From the NCBI GenBank assembly GCA_001557505.1, contig LSAX01000007.1:3472001-3536000 (forward strand): DNA of 64,000 nt. Direction: 5' to 3'. The DNA comes from Reticulascus tulasneorum. Its lineage: Eukaryota; Ascomycota; Sordariomycetes; Glomerellales; Reticulascaceae. The notes under the pieces are model-generated. The model made no database searches and was not told the DNA's origin. It worked only from the letters and a program-made list of their open reading frames with translations. Position numbers and translations under genes: made by a program. Below, in pieces: positions 54,910 to 64,000 of this stretch (the stretch's first letter is position 1; the number at the start of each line of letters is the position of its first letter).

Positions 54910-56963
54910 GATATTGTAACTACTTTATGTTAGCAATCACGATGGTGAATAACTTCAAACGGAGTAAGGCCAGCTGCGAGTATCTTACTTAGAGGCTTAG
55001 GTAAAGATTGTGTGTATTATAGTTCTAGAGTGAACTAGATAAGGGTAGGTGAGGTAGCTGAGAGAAAATGTTGCTCAGTTCAGGCTGTTGTGAGGGCATC
55101 GAATTCTGCGAATCCAAGATCCTGTGAGCCATATTTGTAGAAAGATCTTCGCATGCTAAACTGAGACTGTGTGTCACAGTAGGAATTGGGTTGACTTATT
55201 TGCTCTCGAACGGCCGCTGCCCGCCACATTCCACAGGATCCTTCTACAGGAGGGCATGATCCAAGCTGAAAGGATCATATCGGCCCGACCCTGAAAAGTC
55301 TTAGTTCAGAGGCGGAGTTTGGGCTTGCATGAAGCCATCAAATGATACGATCACAACATGGGTTCTCGAAGATACACCCGTCACCGATAGAGACAACTGA
55401 CTGTGTCTACCTAAACAAACGCATATATCAGCCCGATAACACCATGTTGTGCTTCATTAATCCTGATACGAGGCCTTTAGATAACTTTGTCCTCATGACC
55501 TTCCATGTAAATGATCCTTGCATTCCATGATTAATGCATACTGTTCCTCATCTGCTAAAACTCTCAAACAATTCAACATACCCACTTGCACTTTAACTAC
55601 ATGCCTACCGATGTAGCATCTATCTGCCTTCATCAAGATGTATCAGCTAAACGTCGACTTCTTACGGTTAGTAAGTTCAACTGAGACTCCCAAGCCCTTT
55701 CATTCCTGGTCCTCACTTGCAAGTGTCTCACTGACCGTCATAGTTGTGCCTAAAAAGAAAGGATTTAACATAATTATAGAGGGAAAATGGGTGCTTAGGT
55801 ACCAGGTTAGGGGTAAATTTATAATATTTTATAGTGATATAGGAGGGGCTGGTAAGAATAAGAAATATAATACTCGAACACTAACACGATTATGCGACAT
55901 ATATCGCCTCTTGTTGGGCTATTCCAACAGTACGGTTCCGTTTTCGAAAGCCATAAACGGGCTCAATTTGGCCGGGCTACAGATAAGACGAATGACTTCA
56001 ATTCTGGTCGATTGACATCAAGCTTCTTTCCGAGGCAAGTGCTGGCCTTACATAGCCTGCAGCATCAAACGAGCCTGTACAGTCAGAATGTCGGGATAAC
56101 GACAGTGGAGGAATTCGACGTCGAGTGTCTTCCATAAATCCAGGGGTCTGTGGCAGAGTGCGCGGTCTGGGAATTGACTACTGAATCAAAGTTTTCAAGC
56201 GATTAAACCTAACCGGTTCATTCCTGGCCATCGCTTCTACAGCATTCAGACCAGGCCCCGCGACAATTAGAACCATTCCCTTCATGATATCGCGACACGT
56301 ATCAATGCATGTGTTGTTCGCTGATTGATTCCATAACAAGCTTGGACAACATCTTTGTTGCTTCTCAACCCTCTTTTCGGACAGGCTCATTGGATCTTGG
56401 GACTACAATCTGCAACGTGCGAGTTCTTAATATTGACAAGTCTGAACTCGTAAATTTTCGCATGGGCTAAGCCGCTCAAGGCCAGCGAGGACCTCCCAGA
56501 GACGTCCATGGCCATCGCTCCTGCCCCCGGAAGATATGGCATCTCCGGGAATGACCGAAACTGAAAGACTATTAACAACGACTCTGGCTGAATATCAATC
56601 GTCTAATTCTCCAATTCGAAGCCATCTCATCCACAATGGCTGATGAACACGGCCCAACGCCCGAGAGCTGACGCTCAGTATTTGCAATTCAGGGTCAACC
56701 CCAACCCTGTGTATCTCTGCCCAGGGGTCAGTGTTCAGTGAATGTGCTTCAACGTCGCCAACTAACAGCCTCGGAACCATTTTAAAGAAAGTAGGCATCT
56801 TACGAGAGGCGAGTCACATCGGCGAGGGCTAGCACAATCATACAGGATAGTGAACTTGAAAGAGTTGATCTGGTCTTCCTACTTCGCCAATTTGTTTCGC
56901 TACTTGCTCGAGACTTTGCTCAGAAGCAATTTAACACGCACCAGGTCACAGTCTATCTATGTG
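54910..56963. other. 2-kb region with AT-rich decayed sequence
   Basis: No supported gene. 55740-55885 is strongly AT-rich with many TAA/ATA words, in contrast to its flanks, as in RIP-affected element remnants. Minus-strand fragments at 56387-56800 look protein-like but are broken and were not identified. Confidence 0.4.
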
Positions 56964-59185
56964 CTACGTTGGTTGCGGCCCTCCAATAGTAGTCGGACTC
57001 CCGGAAACACCGATACAGTGGTATGCGTTGAGCCAAAGAGCTGAGCAGTCAGTGCCCACGCCCGTGTTCCACTTATAAAAGTCACTGAGGAAGCAAGTTA
57101 GTCTCAAGTCATTAGCACAATTGCTTTAGACATATTCAACTCACTCTAGACTGATGCCATTGGCATTGGCGATTGCCCAACAACCATCACCGGCCGTGCC
57201 GTGCCAGTAGAATCGGATACCTGCATGAATATGTCAGCTTTTGGATTTCAACAGACGTCTTGTGTCTACAAGAGCCAAAGACTTGAACTCACATCCCGCA
57301 ATCATGCCAGGTTGCGTCGGTGTCGGCGTCGATCCGCCCCCACCACCACCAGTATTAGTAGTAGTGGTGCTAGTGAGCGTTGTCTTCGTCGTGCTCAAAG
57401 AAGTTGTGCTTCGTGATGTCGTCGTGCCTCCGCCGCCGGATGTGGAACTCGGCCCGGGCCCGTCGGTGGGATCGTCTTCAAATACGGGGCCCGTGCCCGT
57501 CGCCTGCAGCCGGATGCATAGCCGCGCCTCGACGACTAGGCGGGAGGTGCAGGCCGATGACGAAGAGCCCTCGCCTAGCTGGTCCCGGTTCCAGGCCATG
57601 AGGTTTGAGATGGTAATACTGTGCCATTCAGCGATGGAGGCGCACGAATCGCCTTCACTGACGATCCACACGTCTGCGCAGTTGCTGGGCGTCGAAACGG
57701 GTGGGGGCGTTGTCGTCGTGGGCGGAGGCGGTTTCGTTGTGGGGGTGCCGGGAACGGCGACGCAGTAGAAGAGCCCGCCCGTGACTACCGTGTTGATCAG
57801 TGTCGTTAGCTTTGATATCTTTGATTTCGGTAAGACTGTTGCTTACTTCTGGAGCAATCATTTAACACGGTTGGGTTCCAGCGGGTAAAGTCCTCGCGCG
57901 TAAAGGCCGTGCCAAACAGCTCCACGACATCATCGCAAGTATCTTCGGTCGGGACTCGGTACCACGCCTTACAATCGGCCACGATTCCCTCGGCGACGCC
58001 TGATCTGGGCTTGGTGGTCGTGGTGGGCATAGGAGCAGGTGTGTCCTTGTCGAAGTTGGCTACGCAATAATAGTAGTTCAGCCAGAGTCCAAGGCAGTTA
58101 CCATCAAGTGCCGGGTTCCACTCGAAGAACTGCTCTCGGGTGATGTACGTGATTTCAGATAGGATCGTGTCGCAGTTCTCATCCTGAAGTCTCTAGTCAG
58201 AGCTGTTTGACTGAGGTTTGGTAAATGAAGAAGTCTCGGAAGGAACTCACTGCTTTTGCTTGACGGTATGCCTGACAGCTTGACGGGATACCCGCCTGCA
58301 CCGGCGACGGTGTGAATGGGGGCACAGTGGTTGTCGATGTCGAAGTGTGGTTCGTAGGCGTAGGAGGTTCGGCGGTGCCGTTCCCGGTGGGGCGTGACCA
58401 CACCAGTGATGACGACCCCGTGGGACGAATCCCGACGCACACCCACCAGCCGAAGTAGAGCCCCCCGCAGTCCTGCCCAAGCGAGGGATTCCACTCCAGC
58501 AGCTTGCTCATGGTCAGGGGGTTCCCGTCAGGGCTCATATTGACAATGGTCTGGCATGTATCTCCATACCCGACATAGTGCCACCATCGACACCCGGCAG
58601 GCTGTCCAGCTTGCGTTCGTTGCGGAGGCCAGGCGGTCTCGACCGGAATGGTGGTCCCGTTTGTGGTTGTGATCGGCCAATTAGATGAGTAGGTGGCATT
58701 GACGGAGCTGGTGATGCTGGTTCGAGTCGTTGTCCTTGGGGTTGACCCGGCACTGGAAGTTGTCGAAGTCGTCGTGGTGCACTTACCGGGTCCCGTGCCA
58801 ACGCAATATGCGTTTCCCAGCCAAAAGTCTGTTTGACTCAGTTGATTCAGTACTCCTTGCTTTTTCAACACTTGAAATTGTGATTCCACTCACTTGTCAG
58901 GCAGTCTGCTGAGACGTCGGGATTCCACTGCAGGAACTGGGCTTTCGTTTTTCCATACTTGGCAGGCACTGTTTCGCAATTGTCGCCAGAGACAATTGTA
59001 TGCCAGGCGTTGCTGAAGAAATGTTGTCGGATTAGCAGATTGTTTGGTGACAGACCGAAGTGACCTTACCAATCCTTGGCCGTGTTTGGGAATGTTGGCG
59101 CGCCCGGACAGGCATCTTGTGCAAGGGCGACGGACAGATGCCCAAGAAAGCCCAACAGCGCAACAACGCGACACTTGGACATCAT
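56964..59185 (-). CDS. secreted protein with six LysM domains
   Basis: Seven exons on the minus strand: 59185..59070, 59012..58894, 58828..58251, 58183..57847, 57784..57293, 57220..57145 and 57084..56964, encoding 612 aa in one frame. A signal peptide (MMSKCRVVALLGFLGHLSVALA) precedes six LysM domains starting at Cys39, Cys158, Cys263, Cys342, Cys419 and Cys548. Each has the C-x(n)-GD-x-C or similar turn, a WNP/WN core and a closing YCV/HCIG-type end (QWNPDVSADC, EWNPSLGQDC, EWNPALDGNC, RWNPTVLNDC, AWNRDQ, KWNTGVGTDC). Linkers are rich in Thr, Ser and Pro. Fungal LysM proteins bind chitin or its oligomers, which shields hyphae or hides chitin fragments from host receptors. Here that is inferred from family. 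It has no catalytic domain. It is divergent from a chitinase, a pairing known in fungi. Confidence 0.93.
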
Positions 59186-60111
59186 GGCAACTCTGTTCAA
59201 CGTGATTCTGGAGATGTGTCTTGGTATTCGAGCGCCCATGAGTACAGGTAAGAGGGTAGCACGCTGTCGACGAGCTAGGACGGACACTCAACGCTGATTA
59301 GTATCCCAGAGGAACATTTGTCCCGACTCTTTTGTCGGGGGCTTGGGTAGGTCCCATAACCAGCAAAGTCCCTCATCGCCCTGCCTTCATCCATGGAGTT
59401 GAACCCCTGAGCTTATGCCTGTCCGACAGCGGGACTGTCAGGCACGTGTAGATGTCCATGTACCGGTACCTACGACGAGGTCTGTCTTGCCATCTCAAAG
59501 GAATATGCCCAGACCTTGATTACACCGCAGAGCTGCCGCGAGACGGTGTCATCGTAATAGTCTTCACGTGAGCTTACAATGAGCCGGATCGCCACGAGGA
59601 TTATTGCTTGCCATGTCAGCGCCGACTTGGCGCATGAGTGGGTCCGAGTAAAGTACATAGGGCTACAAGGATGGTGGATGTAACATCAAGCAGGGGTAGC
59701 TATGCAAGTAAGAATGATCTCCGAAAATCGTAGTCGCTAATGCCTTCCGCGTATCCGACTGGGATCCTTTGCTGATGGCTCTCCTTGGCATCGGGACGTG
59801 GAAAGGGGCCGATACTATCGTATGGTAGACCCTAGGTTGACAGGACCCATCCATTGCTCGACCGGCCTTAGAGACGGGCGAACATGAAGGCAGCCGCGTC
59901 ACGCCAAAGGTCTCGTCTGTTGTCCATGGCTGCTCGTGGTCCTTCTCAAAACACGGCCGGCAGTAACCCACCTCGCCCAATCCTCAAGTCGCTCAGCGTC
60001 GCTGCCATTCACCCCCCGACAAAAGGAGTCGGGACAGTCATGCTCATTATCCCGCTGCGAGTGTCAGTACACCGTCTTTGGCAGAGTGTCATCTTCAGTC
60101 CAACCACCAAC
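59186..60111. promoter_or_regulatory. divergent promoter between LysM gene and chitinase
   Basis: 926 bp between the two start codons, with no gene in it. The arrangement allows shared control of the two chitin-related genes. No specific site was recognised. Confidence 0.4.
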
Positions 60112-61883
60112 ATGTTGCGTGTCAAAGATGCTTGTCGCGGGACGGCGACGACCATCTTCGTCCTGCTGCTGCATTGGTCCTCGATTCCATCTGTATCTGC
60201 TCAGAACTCACCTGGAACCTTCACCAACAATACATCATCAGCGGATGAGAGGCCTTTTTTCCTTATGAGGACCGGGCCCAATAGGGAGACTCGAGCAGAT
60301 CAAGAACAGTACACATGTACTAAGACCAAGCTTTGTGAAATCGGCTGCTGTGGAAAGCTGTGGGTATTCCTCTGAAACGACTATATTCTACCTTGCTGGC
60401 GAAGCTGACAGGAATCGCGGCTGTAAAGCGATGAGAATGGCGACGGCGTGTGTGGTCTCGGCCCTGACTTCTGCGGTGATAAGTGTTCTTCGACATGTCA
60501 CTATAAGTCTGAATGTGATCCAGGATGGGGAATCGAGTGGTCCAACGCGACCGACTGCCCCCTCGCCGTCTGCTGCTCAGAGTTCGGCTTCTGTGGCACG
60601 ACCGCTGACTTCTGCGGCGGCAACGTCGTTGTGTCGCCAACGTGCGACCCTGCCGCTGGGAGCTCCAACAAGCGCACCATCGGGTACTACGAGGGCTGGA
60701 ACTGGCAACGCCCCTGTGGCCGTATGACACCCGAGGAGATCCCCCTCGGCTACTATACGCATATCTTTTTCTCATTCTCGCTCATCAATCCTACGAGCTA
60801 CCGCCTGGAACCAATGGATGCTACCACGGGCACGCTGTATAAGCGGGTGTCGGCACTCAAGGCGCGAGATCCCAATCTCCAGGTCTGGATTGCTATTGGC
60901 GGCTGGGCAATGAACGATCCTGGTCCGTGGAGGACGACATTCTCGGACATTGCAAAGTCCGAGGCGGCTACAAACCAGTTCTTGGAGTCCCTCGTTACCT
61001 TCCTCGAAGTCAACGAATATGACGGCGTAGACTTGGACTGGGAGTACCCAGTCGCCGAGGACCGTGGCGGTATTCCGGAGGACTTTGACAACTACGTTAC
61101 TTTCCTAAAGCGGATACGTGCTCGCATCGGCCAGATGGGTCGGCCTATAGGTCTATCACTCACACTGCCAGCCTCATATTGGTATCTGCGTGGATTCAAC
61201 ATTGTGGAGCTCGAGCCGCTTTTGGACTTTTTTAACATCATGACCTACGATATCCACGGCGTGTGGGACAGTACTGTTGAGTCGTTGGGACCGTACGCTT
61301 TTGCTCATACGAACCTCACCGAGATCAACTCTGGCCTTGAACTTCTCTGGCGAAACCACATTAATCCCGAGCGAGTCAACCTTGGGCTTGGATTCTACGG
61401 GAGGAGTAAGTTTCTGCCCTCTACCCTCTCCCTGAAAGATGGCTACAACTGACCACGAGTTGAACAGGCTTCACAATGAAGGACCCGAACTGCATGGAGG
61501 CCGGGTGCGAATTCACCGAAGGTGCCAAGGGGGGGGAATGCACGGGCACACCGGGGGTTCTTTCCGCAGCCGAGATCAACCAGATCATAAAAGACGGCGC
61601 AAAGGTTGTAACGGACGAGGCGGCGGCCGTTCAGATCGTCGCGTGGGACAGCAATCAGTGGGTCAGCTTTGACAATACCGAGACTCTCAAGACCAAGGTC
61701 GAGTTCGCCAATAGGAGATGCCTCGGCGGGACCATGGTTTGGGCGATTGATCTCGACGACGGCACACTGATCGACTCTCTTGGTGACAGTCTGGGGCGGG
61801 ATAAGTCGTTCCAGTTACCAAAGATGCGGAATATCAAGACGTGCTTTGGGAAGGCAGAGTGTCCTATATGTGATATGGAATAA
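60112..61883 (+). CDS. GH18 chitinase with N-terminal CBM18 (hevein-type) modules
   Basis: Three exons: 60112..60363, 60436..61405 and 61468..61883, encoding 545 aa. A signal peptide ends near SVSAQ (about residue 30). Cys-rich modules follow: one split by intron 1 (CEIGCCGK, then VCGLGPDFCGDKC) and a canonical hevein module (CPLAVCCSEFGFCGTTADFCGG). The GH18 barrel starts at RTIGYYEGWNWQRPC. Its active site is DGVDLDWE (280-287) with Glu287 as catalytic acid. MTYDIHGVWD and the closing MVWAIDLDD follow. It resembles subgroup C fungal chitinases (relatives of the killer-toxin alpha subunit) but is short. Those often exceed 1,000 aa, while this one stops soon after the barrel (CFGKAECPIC). The first intron's donor (GTATTC) is the least certain boundary. 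Confidence 0.9.
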
Positions 61884-62318
61884 CATTAGCTCTGAATGGG
61901 TCTGACTGTACAGATTTCTGGTAGTTCTACTTAGCCGAGATATATCTAAGTACGTACTTTCTCATCTGAATACCTACCTACACCGTTTCGTGTTACTTGG
62001 TCGAAGCCAGCAAAGAAAAGACTTACTTTGCGGTACTTGGATGATGAAGAAATTCCTGATTGAATGTCTAAGATGTAGAGCTAGGCATATTTGAGGACCC
62101 AGTAATCACTCGGACAGAGGTCACGCTGTTAGATCGTGACAAGGCCGGGTCGGAGGCTTAAGGCAAATTGACATAAGATAAGACTGAGGTCTTCGCAGAT
62201 GAGGCAGAAGGCGCTTCGCTTGGAAATCACTGATTGATAGTCTTCATTTACAGAAGGATATGAACGAAAAAATATTCCACCCCGTCCTCCCGCTTTGTTT
62301 CCCCGCCAGACATACCGG
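61884..62318. other. intergenic between convergent genes
   Basis: 435 bp. Nothing recognisable. Confidence 0.4.
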
Positions 62319-63443
62319 TCAACACCCTACCTCCTCGTTTTGCACGTCAAAGAACAAGTCCAGGCCGCTGCCTTCATTAAACAGTGGCAGATCCTCCCAC
62401 GTGCCGCCATATAAGGAGAACAGTCCACGAACGTCCCGGGCGGTCGGCACATGGTTGACGGGGATGTCGGTCCCGTCGGGCTTCAGCATAACCTTCAGTT
62501 GTTGTCCGCCCTCGACGCGTCCCCCCAGGAATGACGGGTACATCATGATGCTCCTCCAGTCGACGTCTTCGTCGCGGCTATCCTTCGTTCCAGGCTTGAA
62601 GTCATCTATGTGGCCCAACAAGGGCAGCCATTCCATGGCTGAGAAGCCATAACCCTTAGCGATCTGCCTATTCTTGCAAATCATGTCGAAATGGTGATCA
62701 ATAGTGGACAGCCCTCCATCGATTTTCCTTTGAATTTCTTCCCGTGTTCTCTGGTAGTCTGCCAGATTTTCACACTTCCAGTTGCTGGGCCCAAAAATTG
62801 TACCCCCTTTGCCTGTGAGGCCCCCTTCCTTACTCCAGAAAAACGGATTCTGAGCCTCGTGCTCCAGGCCCCATGCGTGACCTATCTCATGTGCAACTAA
62901 ATTATCAGAGTCAGCTGTGCGGGATTTGACAGAGAAAAAGGCATGGTACATACTATTCGCATAAACATCCATCAACGATACGTCGTCTCTGTCGTTTATA
63001 TTCATTTCCGGTTGAAATCCATCACCAGGCTTGCCCGGGGTTGTCGCCAACTTATTTTGATTGAACTTGACTAACAGAACATCCATATTTCCCTCGCAAT
63101 CATCGCCCAAGTGCTCAATCATCTTGAAGCTGCTGGGAAGACCGGCGGTACGCCACTTTTCAAAGGCGATGCGGATCGGATGGAGTAGCTTCTGTCGGGC
63201 TTCGGTTGTTTCGAAGCAGAAGGGGATTGTCTTGTCGGGCCAGATACCGCCTTCGTGCGTCACCCAGCGACGTGTGTTCGTAGTCACGTTAGATTCAATG
63301 GTGCCAGCAAGGCTGTCAGAGGACACTGCCGGCATAGCATCGTGATTCGAGCTCAGCTTTGGCTCGAATGAGCGGTGCCCTGCTCTCACCGATTCGGCAA
63401 GCAGCAGCGCAGAGAGAAGCATTCGTCCAGGCCTGGAGGGCAT
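62319..63443 (-). CDS. secreted astacin-like zinc metalloprotease (M12A type)
   Basis: Single exon, 374 aa from the ATG at 63443. The signal peptide is MPSRPGRMLLSALLLAESVRA. RRWVTHEGGIWPDKTIPFCF (in outline) is the typical start of an astacin-like domain. The zinc site is HEIGHAWGLEHE (HExxHxxGxxHE), with His185, His189 and His195 as ligands and Glu186 as base. SIMMYPS at about residues 299-305 is the Met-turn. NINDRDDVSLMDVYANSMYHAFFS precedes the zinc site (outline). The fold belongs to the metzincins. It would degrade extracellular proteins. Targets are unknown. An upstream in-frame stretch lacks an ATG, so 63443 is the first usable start. It is convergent with the chitinase. Confidence 0.88.
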   Translation of the reverse strand: MPSRPGRMLLSALLLAESVRAGHRSFEPKLSSNHDAMPAVSSDSLAGTIESNVTTNTRRWVTHEGGIWPDKTIPFCFETTEARQKLLHPIRIAFEKWRTAGLPSSFKMIEHLGDDCEGNMDVLLVKFNQNKLATTPGKPGDGFQPEMNINDRDDVSLMDVYANSMYHAFFSVKSRTADSDNLVAHEIGHAWGLEHEAQNPFFWSKEGGLTGKGGTIFGPSNWKCENLADYQRTREEIQRKIDGGLSTIDHHFDMICKNRQIAKGYGFSAMEWLPLLGHIDDFKPGTKDSRDEDVDWRSIMMYPSFLGGRVEGGQQLKVMLKPDGTDIPVNHVPTARDVRGLFSLYGGTWEDLPLFNEGSGLDLFFDVQNEEVGC

Positions 63444-64000
63444 GGCGGCGATAGGGAATTCACAGAGGTGATTGCTTGACTGTCTGGACAAGAAGGACGA
63501 CTGCTGAACGAACTTGTCAACGGCGGACGAGGCGTGGCGGTTGAGCCTGGGGATCGATGAGATCCCATCAACCGTCTAGATCTTTCCGATGGTCGCATGA
63601 TCAAGCCGTGCACGGCAGCCGACTCGGGAGCACCTCCATAATACTGCAGTGAGCCTACGATCTCATGTAGGAATCCTCCCGAGCTTACGCTGCATGCAAC
63701 CTCAGCTGTAGCAGGCGGTTGCCAAAGAAAGACGAAGTCCTCACTTCCCTAACAGGTAGATTAGTACAAGTACGCCTTGTATTACAGTGTAATTTTATGT
63801 GGTAGCAAAGTTCGGAAATTCTTTTTTTTCTTTTTTGTCACCCGCTTGGGTAGGTCCCTGTCCCTTGAATTGTATCATTATCAATTGCACGATCAGGATG
63901 CAGCCAAGAATGCAACGCATCAGTGTCGATCTCCTTGGCATAGTAGTATTCGGTGAATCTACGGAGTCCAGGGGGTTGCGCTTACATTAACCCAAGCTGA
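63444..64000. other. intergenic to window end
   Basis: Promoter side of the metalloprotease. A pyrimidine tract (TTTTTTTTC) lies at about 63822-63835. No further gene seen. Confidence 0.35.

Noticed and set aside
56178..56800. Minus-strand fragments such as PLWMRWLRIGELDD and LPGAGAMAMDVSG that hint at a decayed enzyme
   Set aside because: I considered a polyketide synthase dehydratase or a flavin oxygenase relic. Neither has enough ordered motifs to claim.

Overview
This window is from a filamentous ascomycete (Pezizomycotina). Genes lie on both strands, are widely spaced, and carry short introns of about 50-130 nt with GTRNGT donors and CTAAY branch sites. The gene content is typical of such fungi: Zn2Cys6 regulators, Sulfotransferase_4, DUF1996, LysM, GH18 with CBM18, and tannase/feruloyl esterase families. 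Secreted proteases, LysM proteins, chitinase and cysteine-rich secreted proteins suggest a plant-, insect- or fungus-associated species, possibly a sordariomycete. The sequence does not fix the genus. No rRNA gene, convincing tRNA or CRISPR array was seen.

Layout. 0.1-1.6 kb: two divergently transcribed, related small secreted cysteine proteins. 2.2-4.5 kb: a Nudix hydrolase and a Sulfotransferase_4 protein. 5.4-6.3 kb: a decayed cytochrome P450. 7.1-8.7 kb: an acetyl-CoA transporter (AT-1/SLC33) family protein. 9.4-10.7 kb: a five-exon DUF1996 secreted protein. 12.6-15.4 kb: two small secreted proteins. 18.7-22.4 kb: a 13-exon secreted subtilase. 23.0-25.1 kb: a membrane-anchored TAP-like S33 hydrolase. 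25.9-26.4 kb: a secreted protein with a cysteine-rich tail. 26.4-29.5 kb: gene-poor, with degenerate repeats. 29.5-31.3 kb: a P-loop ATPase. 32.0-34.9 kb: a second subtilase with three exons. 35.9-36.4 kb: a dead Zn2Cys6 regulator. 37.7-39.2 kb: a four-helix membrane protein and a cysteine-rich protein of unknown function.

41.0-49.8 kb looks like a sugar-utilisation locus: a GH13 alpha-glucosidase and a GH32 beta-fructosidase, both without signal peptides, an MFS sugar transporter divergent from GH32, and a Zn2Cys6 regulator. The simplest reading is uptake of an intact sugar such as sucrose followed by cleavage inside the cell. A secreted feruloyl esterase/tannase follows at 50.6-52.2 kb.

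54.6-63.4 kb is a chitin- and host-interaction block: a small secreted protein with an internal duplication, a seven-exon secreted protein with six LysM domains, a divergently transcribed GH18 chitinase with hevein-type (CBM18) modules, and a secreted astacin-like metalloprotease. The shared LysM/chitinase promoter is the clearest functional unit in the window. Exon structures were worked out by eye from splice signals, frame and family conservation and have not been tested against transcripts.
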